NCBI GenBank assembly: GCA_948567375.1
Contig: OX419757.1
Coordinates: 9,748,974-9,812,973, forward strand
Length of the DNA stretch: 64,000 nucleotides
Origin: Lunularia cruciata
Lineage: Eukaryota > Streptophyta > Marchantiopsida > Lunulariales > Lunulariaceae
Reading direction: 5' to 3'
The translations under genes were made by a program, and so were the position numbers. The stretch's first letter is position 1, and each line of letters starts with the position of its first letter. Shown here in pieces: positions 45,797-57,879 of this stretch. The notes beneath the pieces are model-generated. The model ran no database searches. It saw only the letters and a list, made by a program, of their open reading frames with translations, and had not been told where the DNA came from.

Positions 45797-46337
45797 GTTG
45801 AAAGAAATTAAAAAACCTATTATACATGGAATAACAATTTAAAACCTACGGGCAAATTCATAGTGAAATAATCAATCTCGACCTTGTTAAACCCACATGT
45901 TGATTGAAATGATTGATTGATTGGAAGGAGGCGGTGGTGATGCGCACCTGGGAGGTGATGTTCCTTTCATCATTTAGCAGGGTATACACGTGCATAATAA
46001 GACCCTCGCATGTCTGCTCCCACTTCTGTACAGCACTTTAGCCTCGCCAGCCTTCTTGTCCCGTTGAGTACTGTTGAATCTTTGGACATAAATCTGGAGC
46101 TGCCGCTGGGAAGATCAGACAGAGATCTCCTCCACTCTCGTCTACTGGAGCAGGTGGAGACGAGGAGGGTGTCTCTAAAGAACGTGAGTGAGTCAATGAA
46201 GCTTCACTAGAGAAGTGGAGGATTGCTAATAAGTGGCCTGTCCCTTCCCACGGTTAGATTAGAGGGTAGAAGACAGGAAGGGAGGACGGGAAGAGAGAGG
46301 AAACAACAAGCCCATGAGAGAAGCTCATCGTTGAGTG
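45797..46337. promoter_or_regulatory. Upstream region of the solanesyltransferase gene
   Basis: GC-richer DNA precedes the ATG from about 45920, consistent with a promoter and 5' leader. No TATA box could be assigned with confidence. A short open frame at 46010-46210 has no recognisable domain. Confidence 0.35.
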
Positions 46338-47627
46338 ATGGTGATGGCGACTACTCTGACTTGTAGCACCAGAAGCTCGTGCTATGGCGTCCTGCTCCTC
46401 TTCGACAGCAGAGGAGCTCTCACTGGGGAGAGCAGAGGTGTATTACCAGCACCGTGTCGTTTGAGTCTGGTCAGAGGGGCGAGTAAGCAGACAAAATGTG
46501 GGCAAACCATTGCTCGCAGTTTTCAGTTGAATGTCTGCAGCAGGAGTTCGTTCTTGGGTTCTTCTAAATCGAGCTCCAGGTTAACTAGGAATGTGTGGAG
46601 GGCTCGAAAGTATGGAGGAGGGGCTAGCTCTGTGCAGTGTAATGCTGGAGGAGTTAGGAGTGACGAATTGGATGATCCTGAGCCGATGTCTCAGGAGGAG
46701 CAGCAGGTCTCATTAGGGAAGAAGATTGCGAATTTTCAGGATGCGTTCTGGAGGTTCCTGAGGCCACATACCATTCGTGGGACGTGTATTGGAGCAACGG
46801 CTTTGGTTGCCAGAGCATTGTTGGAGAATCCGCAACTTATAAACTGGGTTTTGCTGCCCAAGGCTTTGAGAGGACTTCTGGCACTTCTGTGTGGAAATGG
46901 GTATATTGTGGGTATCAACCAAGTATACGATGTGGGTATCGACAAAGTGAACAAGCCTTTCTTGCCTGTGGCTGCTGGAGACCTCTCAGTTCCGGCTGCC
47001 TGGGGATTGGTTATCGGATTAGCTGCATTAGGTATTGGCCTTGTTGCCACCAATTTTGGCCCGCTAATTACCAGCCTGTACTCTTTTGGTTTGTTTCTGG
47101 GCGCAATATACTCTGTTCCCCCCCTCCGTCTAAAGAGGTTTGCTGTCCCAGCTTTTCTTATCATCGCCACTGTGAGAGGATTCCTCCTGAATTTCGGAGT
47201 GTATTACGCAACAAGGGCTGCTCTCGGTTTGAGTTACGAGTGGAATCCTTCGATTATTTTTATCACCTGTTTTGTCACCGTATTTGCAACTGTTATTGCC
47301 ATTACCAAGGATTTGCCAGATGTGGAAGGAGATCGGAAGTATAATATTTCCACCTTTGCCACGAGATTGGGAGTGCAGAAAATTTCATTTTTGGGTTCAG
47401 GATTACTTCTGCTGAATTATATTGGAGCCATTGCAGCTGCAATTGCCATGCCTCAGGCATTTAACAGGAATGTAATGATCCCGGCTCATGTCGCTTTAGG
47501 TGCTGCTTTGGTGTACCAGACATGGCTGCTAGATTCTGCGAAGTATTCGAAGGAGGCCATTTCTGGATTCTACCGCTTTATCTGGAATTTGTTCTACACG
47601 CAATACGCTCTGCTACCATTCCTCTGA
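46338..47627 (+). CDS. HST: Homogentisate solanesyltransferase, chloroplastic (intronless)
   Basis: The enzyme joins homogentisate to solanesyl diphosphate with loss of CO2, the first committed step of plastoquinone synthesis, in the plastid envelope. The 429-residue protein has a Ser/Arg/Cys-rich N-terminal transit-like region (about residues 1-105) and then a UbiA prenyltransferase core. The two Asp-rich motifs are present: NQVYDVGID (194-202) and [11 protein letters not shown] (324-334). Several hydrophobic helices are evident. [23 protein letters not shown] and [17 protein letters not shown] follow HST rather than tocopherol HPT (VTE2-1). ATG 46338 or 46344 may start it. HST genes in other land plants are, from memory, multi-intron. 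This one is a single exon, so a retrocopy origin is possible, but no poly-A tail or flanking repeat is obvious. The frame is fully intact. Confidence 0.92.
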   Translation: MVMATTLTCSTRSSCYGVLLLFDSRGALTGESRGVLPAPCRLSLVRGASKQTKCGQTIARSFQLNVCSRSSFLGSSKSSSRLTRNVWRARKYGGGASSVQCNAGGVRSDELDDPEPMSQEEQQVSLGKKIANFQDAFWRFLRPHTIRGTCIGATALVARALLENPQLINWVLLPKALRGLLALLCGNGYIVGINQVYDVGIDKVNKPFLPVAAGDLSVPAAWGLVIGLAALGIGLVATNFGPLITSLYSFGLFLGAIYSVPPLRLKRFAVPAFLIIATVRGFLLNFGVYYATRAALGLSYEWNPSIIFITCFVTVFATVIAITKDLPDVEGDRKYNISTFATRLGVQKISFLGSGLLLLNYIGAIAAAIAMPQAFNRNVMIPAHVALGAALVYQTWLLDSAKYSKEAISGFYRFIWNLFYTQYALLPFL

Positions 47628-50600
47628 ATTGGTTAATTAATGGCGAGTCAGGTGGATGCTTTCTTTTGAAGATCAGAATCATAGCGGAATGAGTCCAAAG
47701 ATGCATGATTCCGACTGGAGAGCTGGGGAATGTGAAGCTAAAATTAGTGCAATCTGTGGGGAGAAAGAGGCCCTTTGGGCGTGGTGTAGGTTGAGAAAAC
47801 CTAAAGGTGACGATGAATAGTAACTTGTCCTTCTCTCCTATTCAAATTTTTATTATCACCTTCTTCTTTTTCGTTTTTAGCATATGGTCGAGCTAGATAC
47901 AACTGAATTTGGACCACATTCTGTTCCGGAGCTTGCAAATAATGTAATTTAGGTGTGTAACGTCATTCTCCTGGTGGTGCAGTCGCAGCTACCCTGCATT
48001 CTGCTGAGCGCAGGTCTGTAATTTATGTCTTAAAGCAAAGTTTTCAATTTTTACCACATTCACTTCTGAGTACGAGATTTTCATATCTCAGTGGGGATTC
48101 ATTGTAACGCTTAGTGTGAATGTGAAGATCAGTACGTCTGGTAGGTATGGTTCCTCTGATGGTATGTTCCATGTTTGAGTTGCGGTTCTTGTTTCAATTT
48201 TCTTGATGAACTACACAAAATTTGTCTTCGTTGTGCTCCATGCATTATTCAGTTCTCTAACTATTCAGTTAGTCTAATATCTTGATGGTTTTACTCCGAA
48301 GGTGGGAGACGTGGTCTCTCGCACCCGCTAAAGTACGGCCTAATTGTCTAGAATGAAGCATAGCATGAAGTTCAAGTCAGTATCTGAAATGGACACACCT
48401 GAAGTCGGGCAAGTTTTGAAGTTATCCTGCTAAAGGTTTTGGCAGAAGGCTAGCCGCTCTAAGAATTCAGAAGTGAGTAAGAGATGGCTAACACAGAAGT
48501 ATCAAATCCAAGTGCAACATGGAATTTAATAACATTCGCTTATGTCCTTATATGTTGGTTGACTTTGGATATCAGTATGTAAGCCTTGCATTAGTTCTGG
48601 ATCAGTTTTTAGTTAATGGATACCCTCTAGCTATCAAGTACCATTTGTCCCTAGAAGGTCAATGAAGCTAACATCATTACAGTGATCAGCATATGTCCAA
48701 GTTTTTCCCAGAGGCCTGTATACCATACTGTTGTTTGGGAGTCCTACTTGACTTCTGAATTCATATATACACTGTATACTTCACCTTCACCTTAATTCAC
48801 TTCACCTCTGCTTTTCCCATTCACTCTTCCCCTTCCCGTGCAGCGCTGAAGTTTTCTTGCTCCACTCCGCATATAACTCACGAATCTCTGCTTGACTCTT
48901 TCTCATTGTTGTGTCCTGGACTTTCTCTCTACTAATGAATGTTTGTGATTTCAGGGATCCATCAGGTATGTCTCGATTTCTTCCCTATCTTCCTCATGTG
49001 GATTCTTTTCTTTCTGGACTGATCCTCACTATGTGGCTAAGACTCCAGCAACTGGCGTATGTGCCTGCACTTTTGCTAGCCCTTGCTTTCCACACTTCCA
49101 CTTCTGTTCTTTTTGACATTCCCACTCCTTTTGAGCGGCACTTTAGGGGAGCAACTGAGTTTGCCTTGGCACTCATGAGTTTTCGAGCAGAAACTCAGTA
49201 TGAGGGGTACTGACAATTGCTCAGCTACTTCGGCACTGCATGAGGCACTGATGAAGTCGCAGGTGTTTTCATGAAGGTTTACTATGGCCATCTTCTGCTT
49301 CCTTTTGCTGTTTAGCGTCTCAGGACTTAAGCGTCCATAGCGCTTGTTGCGATATACTTCATATCCTGTCCTTTTTTCGCTTCGCTCTCGTTACCCTGTT
49401 ACCCTTTTACACTTCGACAGGTTTCTGCAGCCACACCATCCTATAGCTCTCACATTGTTCCACTCCTCCATTCCCCAGCTAAATCCCTCCCTCTCCTTAT
49501 TTATCCTTCGCTCTTTGCCTGATTCATAGGACCTCTGGTGTATACCGTGTTCCTACCAGACTACAGCCCACGTTTTTTATTTTTATTGTTCACGCACTGC
49601 TTACTGGCAGTCTTTTACATAGTGTTACCTCTTTCTCGCAGTCGTTTGCATAGAGTTCTCGATTTCATGGTGGTTTACTAGTCTGTTAGCCATATGTTAT
49701 TGTCAATTTGTTTCAATTATGCGTTTGCTTCAAGTTACATTTCGATGCATTCTACATTGTGGATTTCTCACTATTCTAGCATTGTGAATCATGTACATCT
49801 TGCTTACCGATCATTTACACTTAATGAGTTCTGGATAACCCGTTCCCAGAACGGCTTCTGTTCTCGTATACCAATATGTCCAAGATCTGCTCATCAAACT
49901 TCCTTGTTGTCATCCCTATCGATTTCCAGGCGACATGAAGAGATGAGATGTAAATGTCTGTAACATATTATACCATCGTCACTAGGTGTCATATAAGAAA
50001 GTTCTGTCAGTGTTGCATGTGCTTTTATTAGACACTTTTATGTGCGGCAGGTATCAGAGATGGGGAGTAAATTTCAGAAGTATCTTTGTGTGAGAGATCT
50101 CCGCTGGAAGGGAACAGTATACTCAGCAGGCTCCTAGGTTTTAAATCAGTAGTCCTACCTCGATTGGACGGAGCGCCCCTTCTCACAGTGATCCAATTAC
50201 TGCTTCTGATGTTGACACAGGAGGATTAATCTCAGCAGCCGTTAAGCAAGTTGCCAATCAGACAACCCATTATCCTTCAGAATTTCAGTGGGAATACCGC
50301 GATGGAGAATGTCAACTTGGCCTGAGCAATTTCCTAAACCTATAGTATACTTGTGCGCAATTAGAGTGCAGATGATTTTGATGTCTTTGGAGACCTCGCC
50401 TCGATGTCTCTAGATTACCTGACCCACTCTGATGTGGCTTCAATTTGAACGCTGAAGGGTACCATGAGGTATATTCTCATCTCATCCTACCTCCCAATGG
50501 AAATGCAACCCTAAGATTGGGTTGCATTTCGGTCTGCACTTAGCTATCAAAATTAAGTTTTCGAATGAGATTCGTTTGAATTGATTTTACCAGTCAGACG

Positions 50601-51702
50601 TTCAACTCAAAATAGGTGAATGACTGACAGGAACAATCAGTAAAGACCTGACTGCTGACTGTTTAACATTTTGATAGTCTTGGAGTGTCCATGGAGTCAA
50701 AACCTTCCTTTATCTTATTCTAGACGTACCACTACCTAAACTCTAAACCCTATTCCAGATAACAAAGCTTTGAGGTGCACTGCCTAAGTGGTTAAATTCT
50801 TCTGGTGGAGATGAACCTAACTAATCAGTCATCAGTCTGGGGATTGTCATCTCATGTCTATAGCAGTTTACATGGACTAACACGTCATAAATGACCCAAT
50901 TTCAACGCCTGATTTAAGGGGGAAGAATTCATGTCTGAAGTCTTGTTCCAGCTCCAATGTCTGATATCGCAAATCAACCTAATATTGAAAGTTTCTTATG
51001 GGATGTATTTGCGCTCTATAAGTTGCACAATTTCAGCATCTTAAGGGAAGGTTACGCAGAGTATCTGTTGAGAAGGTGAAATTTATTCAAAACGAGAAAA
51101 CCAACACTTCCATAGATATGGAATGAGTGAAGAGCGAAGGCAAGAACACATATGGCCATGTCCTTCTGAAACAGTGTACTTAATGTAATCCATTCTACTG
51201 GGTCTCAGGGTGGGGATTCATGCGAAGTGCAGAAAAGGCACATTTTCAGGGCTTCAAAGACATGCAGGAGAGGTTGGCCAATCAGTTGACCTTAACTAAT
51301 ACTGCTGTTCAGAATTGAATTCTATTAAACGGGAAGGGTGGAGCGCTGCGTGTCCACACACCTGGGTGCATCACTAGAAGACACCTGGTCCGTCCTTCCA
51401 GTACTCTGTTCGAGAGCGCAGATTTCAGTCCAGCGAACATTGTCACCCACATTCCGCTTATTGATTGTGATTCATGTTGTCCATGTTGTCATATTGCTAC
51501 GCGTAGTTGTTGTCTCAATCATCGAATTGCTCTCAAACACTAGTTAGAATTAGACATTAGACAGAGAGTTCCTTTGTGCCCGAACGAACTCTGCAGGCTG
51601 GACCAATGTCGTCATGTGCATAGAACGAGCTTGTACTTGTGGTACTACTCGTGGACCTAATTCACAGGTTTCTGCGATATTGTTGGAGCGGTGTCAGCGA
51701 AG
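47628..51702. other. Long interval without a recognised gene
   Basis: The first ~300 bp probably holds the HST 3' UTR. The remainder has moderate GC and several open frames (for example 48911-49213) with no recognisable motif. It may contain exons or UTR of an unrecognised gene. A 12-bp inverted repeat occurs at 50500-50530. Confidence 0.45.
50500..50530. repeat. 12-bp inverted repeat, 7-nt loop
   Basis: GAAATGCAACCC (50500-50511) and GGGTTGCATTTC (50519-50530) are exact complements around TAAGATT. The role is unknown. Confidence 0.85.
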
Positions 51703-51951
51703 ATGCCGAATACACCGGGAGCTGGAGTGCCAGCGAATTCTCAGAATGTAGCAAAAGCTCTCGGGAGGATGTTCGTCGGAGCGGGTATAGCAGTAGCAGG
51801 GATTTCAATAGGTTCGGGTTTAGCATTAGGGCTGTACTATGTTGGGAGAGGGATTGAACGCCACGGAATTCGATTGAGCGAATGCCATGAAGCTCCGAAG
51901 CTGGAGCTCAGTAGCCCACCAAGTAGTGTTAATGGGAAAGCAGTGGCTTGA
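51703..51951 (+). CDS. Small glycine-rich membrane protein
   Basis: This 82-codon frame starts with ATG (MPNTPGAGVPANSQ). It contains one long hydrophobic stretch rich in small residues (FVGAGIAVAGISIGSGLALGL, GxxxG-like spacing, about residues 25-45), then a basic YYVGRGIERHGIRL and a polar tail with Ser/Pro. The hydrophobic stretch would make one transmembrane helix or a tight hairpin. I do not recognise the family. Its composition recalls small mitochondrial inner-membrane proteins, but this is only an impression. It is intact and its amino acid pattern looks selected. It could be a complete gene or one exon. Confidence 0.5.
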   Translation: MPNTPGAGVPANSQNVAKALGRMFVGAGIAVAGISIGSGLALGLYYVGRGIERHGIRLSECHEAPKLELSSPPSSVNGKAVA

Positions 51952-53429
51952 TCAGGAACTTCAATCTGTTGGGTGACTTGCTAAATCTTCATGACACATT
52001 GCACATTTACGAACTCTAACTGGAGCAGCAGCTGCAGAAAGTGTTGCAATTGCAACCAGCTCTTTTTCGAGTCCAGATATGGCACATGTGCTTTATCTGT
52101 TCTTGGATTATTTCGGGATCTGACTAAACCAGGACTTGTTGGACAACAGGGCTATCCACATTTACCGTGCTGGTGATGGCAAAAGTATCGGAACTTAATT
52201 GTGTTTCTCTCTCTGAACATTCATCTCTGATAACATGCATGCAATTCCAGAAGTAAAACTTCATCTTAAAAGGTAGTTGCTTGTTGCAGGCCGAGAGTGA
52301 TTAAGCATGTGTTTTGATCCATGTTACCAACTGCACCATGTTTCGAGAGATTGTTGAAAACATGTCGCAAATTGCGTCTTGATGTATTTCTTAGCACAAC
52401 TATTGAGTCTCCCGTCTGTAGAAGACACTTTCAAAGTACTGGTCCCCGAACTCTCTTTTTCTCTATTTCTCGTCGTGGATTTTTAGTAACCTCGAGCTCT
52501 CGCACCTGGACATCTGTAGAAGGCACTTTCAAAGTACTGGTCCCCGAACTCTCTTTTTCTCTATTTCTCGTCGTGGATTTTTAGTAACCTCGAGCTCTCG
52601 CACCTGGACAGATCAGCAACTTGTATTTAGCATTCGCAGCTCCTCTCCAGGATTGAAAGCAGTTGTGAGAAAGAAATTGCCTTAATCCCCGCATGCACTC
52701 CGAACACCTTCGTCACTTTACCAGAAACCTTGTGGGATGAATGGACTAAGTTCAAGTTGTGAAGTTTTCGTGGTGGAATTTAGCAATGAGCTGCTTGGAT
52801 ACATGCTAGGGTTCAAGTAGACCTCACCTTATTTTCCCCCGAGTTCCAACCGGCACCATGAATGCACCGGTACAATGGATGCAGCCAAAGTGGAGGCGAG
52901 AACTATAGGAAGTACAGTCGGTGTGACTGAGCAAGATTTTCTTCTTCGCAGAAGCTGGAGCGCTTCATTTTACTAATCCAGCAACATTCCCTTATCCAGC
53001 AGTCTTCAAACTTCTCAAGCTCAAACATCCAATCCTCTTGTGTTCTTCTTGTCACGTCGAATGAACGAGCACTCTACCTGCAGGCAGAGTTTAGATAAAT
53101 CTCGAATCCGCAAATGATACGGCCAGCCAGAGGTAAAAACTTCGTGCATTTCTTTCAGCAATCACGTATTCGCTATCTCTTCCTTCTGTAAGCACACCGA
53201 AAGGCGACACTTGAGCTCATCAGTGCCACTATGTAGGGAGTTTCAGAGTCACGAACGACAACCAGTTTTCCCCGAACGTCGGGGAGGGCGTTAAAATGCG
53301 ACCTTGATGTGAGAAACCGGTTGTTGGACCAGGTCTGGAGGTCATTTACCTTGTTCCTTGCGCAGGAAAAGCTTTTAGTATACTCGCGTTCTGTTCCAGC
53401 GTCAAGGCGGACAGTATAATTCACCCCGC
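51952..53429. other. Interval without a recognised gene
   Basis: No gene is identified. The notable item is a 98-bp tandem duplication at 52415-52610. A minus-strand open frame at 53173-53424 has no known motif. Confidence 0.5.
52415..52610. repeat. 98-bp near-perfect tandem duplication
   Basis: The unit starting TCTGTAGAAG at 52415 recurs at 52513, with a single mismatch seen (AAGACAC/AAGGCAC). Such identity implies a recent duplication. Confidence 0.93.
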
Positions 53430-54420
53430 AAAGTGATCACGGAATCCAGTGGTTATACTCCAGTAGATTGTGATGTCTGTGATAGAAATCTATCTACACG
53501 AAGCAGAGGGCTCTACTGTGCTACCTGCTGGGAGGATAGACCTAAACCGAGAACACAAGGACTGTTCGTAGGGAGCGGTTCCAAGCGGTTACTGAGATCA
53601 ACTAGATGTTCACTATCACAGAAGCAGGATACGGGACACAAGGAGCACACGTACTGAACTTCCATGGAAGAAACTGGAGCAGCTTGGCCAAGGCGCTTCC
53701 AAAACCGTTTACAAGGCTGCGGATTCGTAAGTTCGTAAACCCCAGTTCTCGTTAAGAATGTCAACTGGTATCTGAACATGTCCTCTAAACTAAATGTCAT
53801 CATTCATCCGTAGCACATCTGTGTGCTACTACTATTAATTATTGTTTGAGAGATTCTGAACCTCGGTATCAACTTTGAATGTCTTATGTAGAGAGCTAGC
53901 TCAGTGTGGAATCGCTTTGAATTTTAGCTCTGAGCGCTGTATTGGTGAGGACACCCAAGCAATTTCTGGGCAGATAAACTTAGGTACAAACTACAGGACT
54001 AAACTAATACTGAGGCCAATTTTTCTGACTCGTAGAGCCTTGGGACAGCCAGGGTGTTTTGGAAGCCAAACGGGTGAAATCCATCAAGCTACATGATCAA
54101 GATGCTACAAAATTAGACGGTTTTCTACATCTCTTCGGTAATGTACTACATCCAGATGATGTGTAACAGAGTCATAGCTGATACTCCGAGAAGAAACGCT
54201 TCCAACAAGGAGAACCTTTTGCCAGTTTCAACTCCTTTCTAGTTCCATGAATCTAAGAACACGAGGAGTTTCGACATCTTCGGAGAGCTTGCATTGCGCT
54301 CATGGAAGATGAGTGTCAGAGGGAGCATATAACGCAAAGAAAATCTATCGATACATCCAGCACCTGGTGGAAGGAGTAGAATATCTTCATCATATGGTTG
54401 GCAATGTTCATAGGTAATGG
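53430..54420 (+). pseudogene. Decayed copy of the MAP3K-like kinase gene
   Basis: This stretch parallels exons of the kinase at 57880-61573. A CxxC..CxxC segment (DCDVCDRNL...LYCATCW, 53453-53535) is followed by the glycine-loop exon ELPWKKLEQLGQGASKTVYKAADS, ending in the same TTC|GTAAGT donor (53728). A VLEAKRVKSIK segment near 54055 holds the VAIK lysine. A SFDIFGELALRS segment is near 54268. The last segments have stops and shifts (the glycine loop reads GQGASKTV). Nothing like the C-lobe follows. It is a truncated tandem duplicate lying ~4 kb upstream of its better-preserved sister. Confidence 0.75.
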
Positions 54421-57094
54421 ATATAACTATCTTCCATGCTTTCAACCAAGGACTTGTATCCAAATTAACTCTCCTTCGCAAGACTCTCCATTTGACAGTG
54501 AAATTTGGCAGTAGCTCGATCCTGGTTCAGAAACGAGAGATCAGCGAGATTAATGTTATGAATTCATGGTATCTTGATAGTTCTTTATATTTTTTAATTG
54601 ATTCAATTGATTGATTTATTTATTTCATTCACTTTCTTGTATCCAACACTATGGCGATTATCTTCTTGTGTTTATCTTCCGAATGGTGACAACATTTTCT
54701 TTCATAATAAGCTTTTGTCAAAACTTTATTTCTCCTATCCTAGAGTGCAATGTTTTATGCCTCTGTTTTCATTAATTTTCTTGCAGCAATTAAGTCTTTA
54801 CACACACACACACAGCCCCACACAAACAGCGCCCCCCTCCGGCGAACTGCATCTTCAAGCACCTTCACACATTGTACGAATCAATTTTGTAAGGATATTT
54901 TGTCATTTAGGACCTCTTGAATTGACTATATCAATATTATATCATTGTTCACAAGTTATAAATCTTTGCACAAATTGTAACAATTTCTAGAGCGAATTGA
55001 AAACCAATCTCTTGAACTTAATTTATTTGCTTTGCTCTTGAACTTTATTTTGGTTTAAACCAAAATTAAAAGCAAATAGAATCTATATGTAGAAAACCTT
55101 AACTTGTAAATTTTATACTATGAAAACCGTAACTTATAAAGAATATGCAAAGAAGACCTAGAAAATATGGTAAAACTGTTAAGAATATGGTAGAAACTTA
55201 AATCAAAGAGAAGAAAAAGGAAAATATTACATGACTAAGAAAAGAGAAACACTATATTAGACTAAAAATATTAGATGACTAACAAAAGAGAAGATGTTTT
55301 GGAGATATACTAGAATCTAGAATCTAGATTATTCCAAACGGTGAAATAAGTAATTAAGATATACTCTCCCTAAAACTAAACTTATAAATAAAATAGAGAT
55401 AAAATTAGAAAAAACTAAATGAAATACCTGCTTGAAAGGAGCACCTTTGAGGAATTTGGGCGATAGAGTTAAATGGTAATTTTAGATTAAAATGGATAAA
55501 ATAAATTCTTCCAATAATCCAGGAACAAACTTTATTTCTAATAACCTTTATTGAATTTCCCCAATTCTTGGAATTGTAGATAAAAATTTCATAATATGTG
55601 GTATTTCCAAGAAAGATTGTCATGGTTTAGCCGAGCAAGGCACGTAGTGGGGTAGGCCATTTTGTTAAAGATTTATAGGGACCGTCTATTGGTTCTAAAG
55701 TTAATGCTCACTAAGTGATAGCAATTCAAAGGTCAATTTCTTTTATTGAAAAGCCTCGCCAAAGAAATTCCTTTTAATCGTTGTAGATCCCGTTAATGCT
55801 GGATGAAGTAGCAATGTAAATATCTAGATTAACTACTTCGAGAATTAATGTATGTATTTTTACAATTTTTGAATCAAATAAAAATGGAAATTTTTCAATA
55901 TAAATATGTAAATTTTTTAATACAAGTTAGTTATTTATACATCCAGACTAGTATTATATACTGAAGTAAATTTACACCAAACCTCTATTAGTTTTAGAGA
56001 TGGGTACAACTTACAACTTTTTATAAAGTAGATCAAACTAATTCATTCAAATATAATGCAAGACCGTCAATACTTTGAAAAAGGTTTCTATGGCTTATTT
56101 GGAACCCAAAACTTAGCTCTCGTAACATTAGGAGTTACCTGGAAACCCGAACTTAACTCTAGTAACTTATGAGTTACTTGGAACCCAGCCTTAACGCTAG
56201 TAACTCTATGAATGTGGGCTACGAGGTGGATTGTAGACATATAAAGGTCTAACAGAAAATATCCTAGATTTTATACCTTGACCTTGATTTTTTTTATTTT
56301 TTTTAGTGTTGGTTATAGTAATCTTTTTAGCAGGAATGTGGGATATGAGGTGGATTCTAGACATAGAAAGGCCTAAGAAAATATATTTACAGTTTGACCT
56401 TAATTTTCTACATAGTGTTCAGTTGTGGTATTATTATGATTTACAAGTGATCCATTAGTACAGCTTTTAGTAAAATCTAATCTAGTCTGAATATTTTATG
56501 GATACTTGATCTATTGGATATATAATTCCCAATATGAGAATTCTAAATTACGATCAAACATATCTTAAATCTTGATTAACTCTGTCATGTATGTCCGAAA
56601 TTTTTAATTGATTTGTTTCTACTTATTGACAACTATTGAATTAGCGTATTTGCGTACAATATTTGAGTTTGAAGAGCAAAGCAAACTTTGGTTGATGTTA
56701 AACTTATTAACATTGAATTTATTCAGTGCAATACATAAGGTCGTGGCTATTTAATGCGAGTTTACTCTACATAGATGAACATTCTAGGAGATAGAGGTAT
56801 AATAGAAACGTAATATAGTTTGAAAGTTATAATAATCCACTAATTTCTGTTTTTGTACATAGTTCTTGAAACAATTTACCCTCTTTTTATCAACTAGTCC
56901 CTTGCTTATATCTTTTATATACTTTAAAAAAAATATTAGTTTAACTGCAAGCTATCGTTAATTTATGATTCTAGAAAGGTATATTTATCTAACTAATTAA
57001 AAGAGATAAATCAAAAATAATATCTATTTAATATGAAACAATTATTTTAACTCCTTGTACTCCATTTGGCGAATTAAAAATCGTTACCCCGTCT
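54421..57094. other. AT-rich intergenic region
   Basis: No gene is seen. There is a short CA repeat at about 54800-54815. Two related blocks with GTGGGnTAnGAGGTGGATT occur near 56216 and 56338. The rest is AT-rich with stops in all frames. Confidence 0.55.
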
Positions 57095-57680
57095 AAGGTA
57101 TAATGTTTGCCATGGCATGAAAAAATGGTTATTTAATTTCAAAGGAACATTGGTATATTTTATCAATGACACATGGTAAATTTATATTTGATCTAAGATA
57201 ATTACGTTGTAATAACAGATATTATGATTACGGGTACAAATCATGTATGCTATATAATTTTGGAAGAAATGATTACACATCCTGCATGATGTGCAACAAG
57301 CAAAATTTCAACAACCAAAGTCTCCAAGTATATAGAGATATCAGGTATTTTTTCATCTAACCTTAGAGTTATATGGAGTGATGGATACTACACTCCATTT
57401 ACCCATTTATGAAGGATGATCCATGAGCTCACCGTTTGAGCAGACAGAGTATACCACTTCCACTTTCCTACATTGTAATTTACTTTACATAGCATGTATT
57501 CATTCCCTCTTTAGAGAACAATGGTTGGAGCAATCAACAAAGAGAACAAAATGCTTCTTCATTCAATGTAGATCATATCATTTAGATAGCTCTGGTATTG
57601 CTCTTTAAAGAACATTAGCTGGAGCAATCAATGGGTGATGCTTGTGGAGAATATTCATGGCAAATCGTACCATTTTGATA
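57095..57680 (+). mobile_element. Decayed fragment of the R2-like LINE next to the kinase gene
   Basis: Blocks align with 44330-44790 of the intact element: ATAATGTTTGCCATGGCATG (57101), the endonuclease region (57180-57230), GTCTCCAAGTATA (57321), and the GTTATATGGAGTGATGGATAC segment (57368). The end carries a partial duplication of about 91 bp (57508 and 57599). The frame is destroyed. It lies just upstream of the first recognised kinase exon. Confidence 0.75.
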
Positions 57681-57879
57681 GCTCTTACATTGTTCTTTTT
57701 CTCTACTCTAGCCACCGTTTTTTCTTCTTTTAAATACACTTGATAATTAAAAAATCGAGCCAAAGTGGAAACAACAAATAATAAGTGGCATTAAATCAAA
57801 ATTTATTTGAATGATTTTTCTTAAAATCAATTCTCATCGAGATTGGATATGGATAGATAATTGTTCGATTTGGTTAGAA

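Noticed and set aside
46338-47627. Homogentisate phytyltransferase (VTE2-1)
   Set aside because: Asp-rich regions and flanking blocks ([25 protein letters not shown] pattern, [17 protein letters not shown]) match the solanesyl enzyme better than the phytyl enzyme.
48911-49213. 100-codon ORF downstream of HST
   Set aside because: No domain and no splice context, and overlapping minus-strand frames of similar length exist.
51338-51547. ORF with hydrophobic end upstream of the small membrane protein
   Set aside because: No conserved pattern; open by chance within a low-signal stretch.
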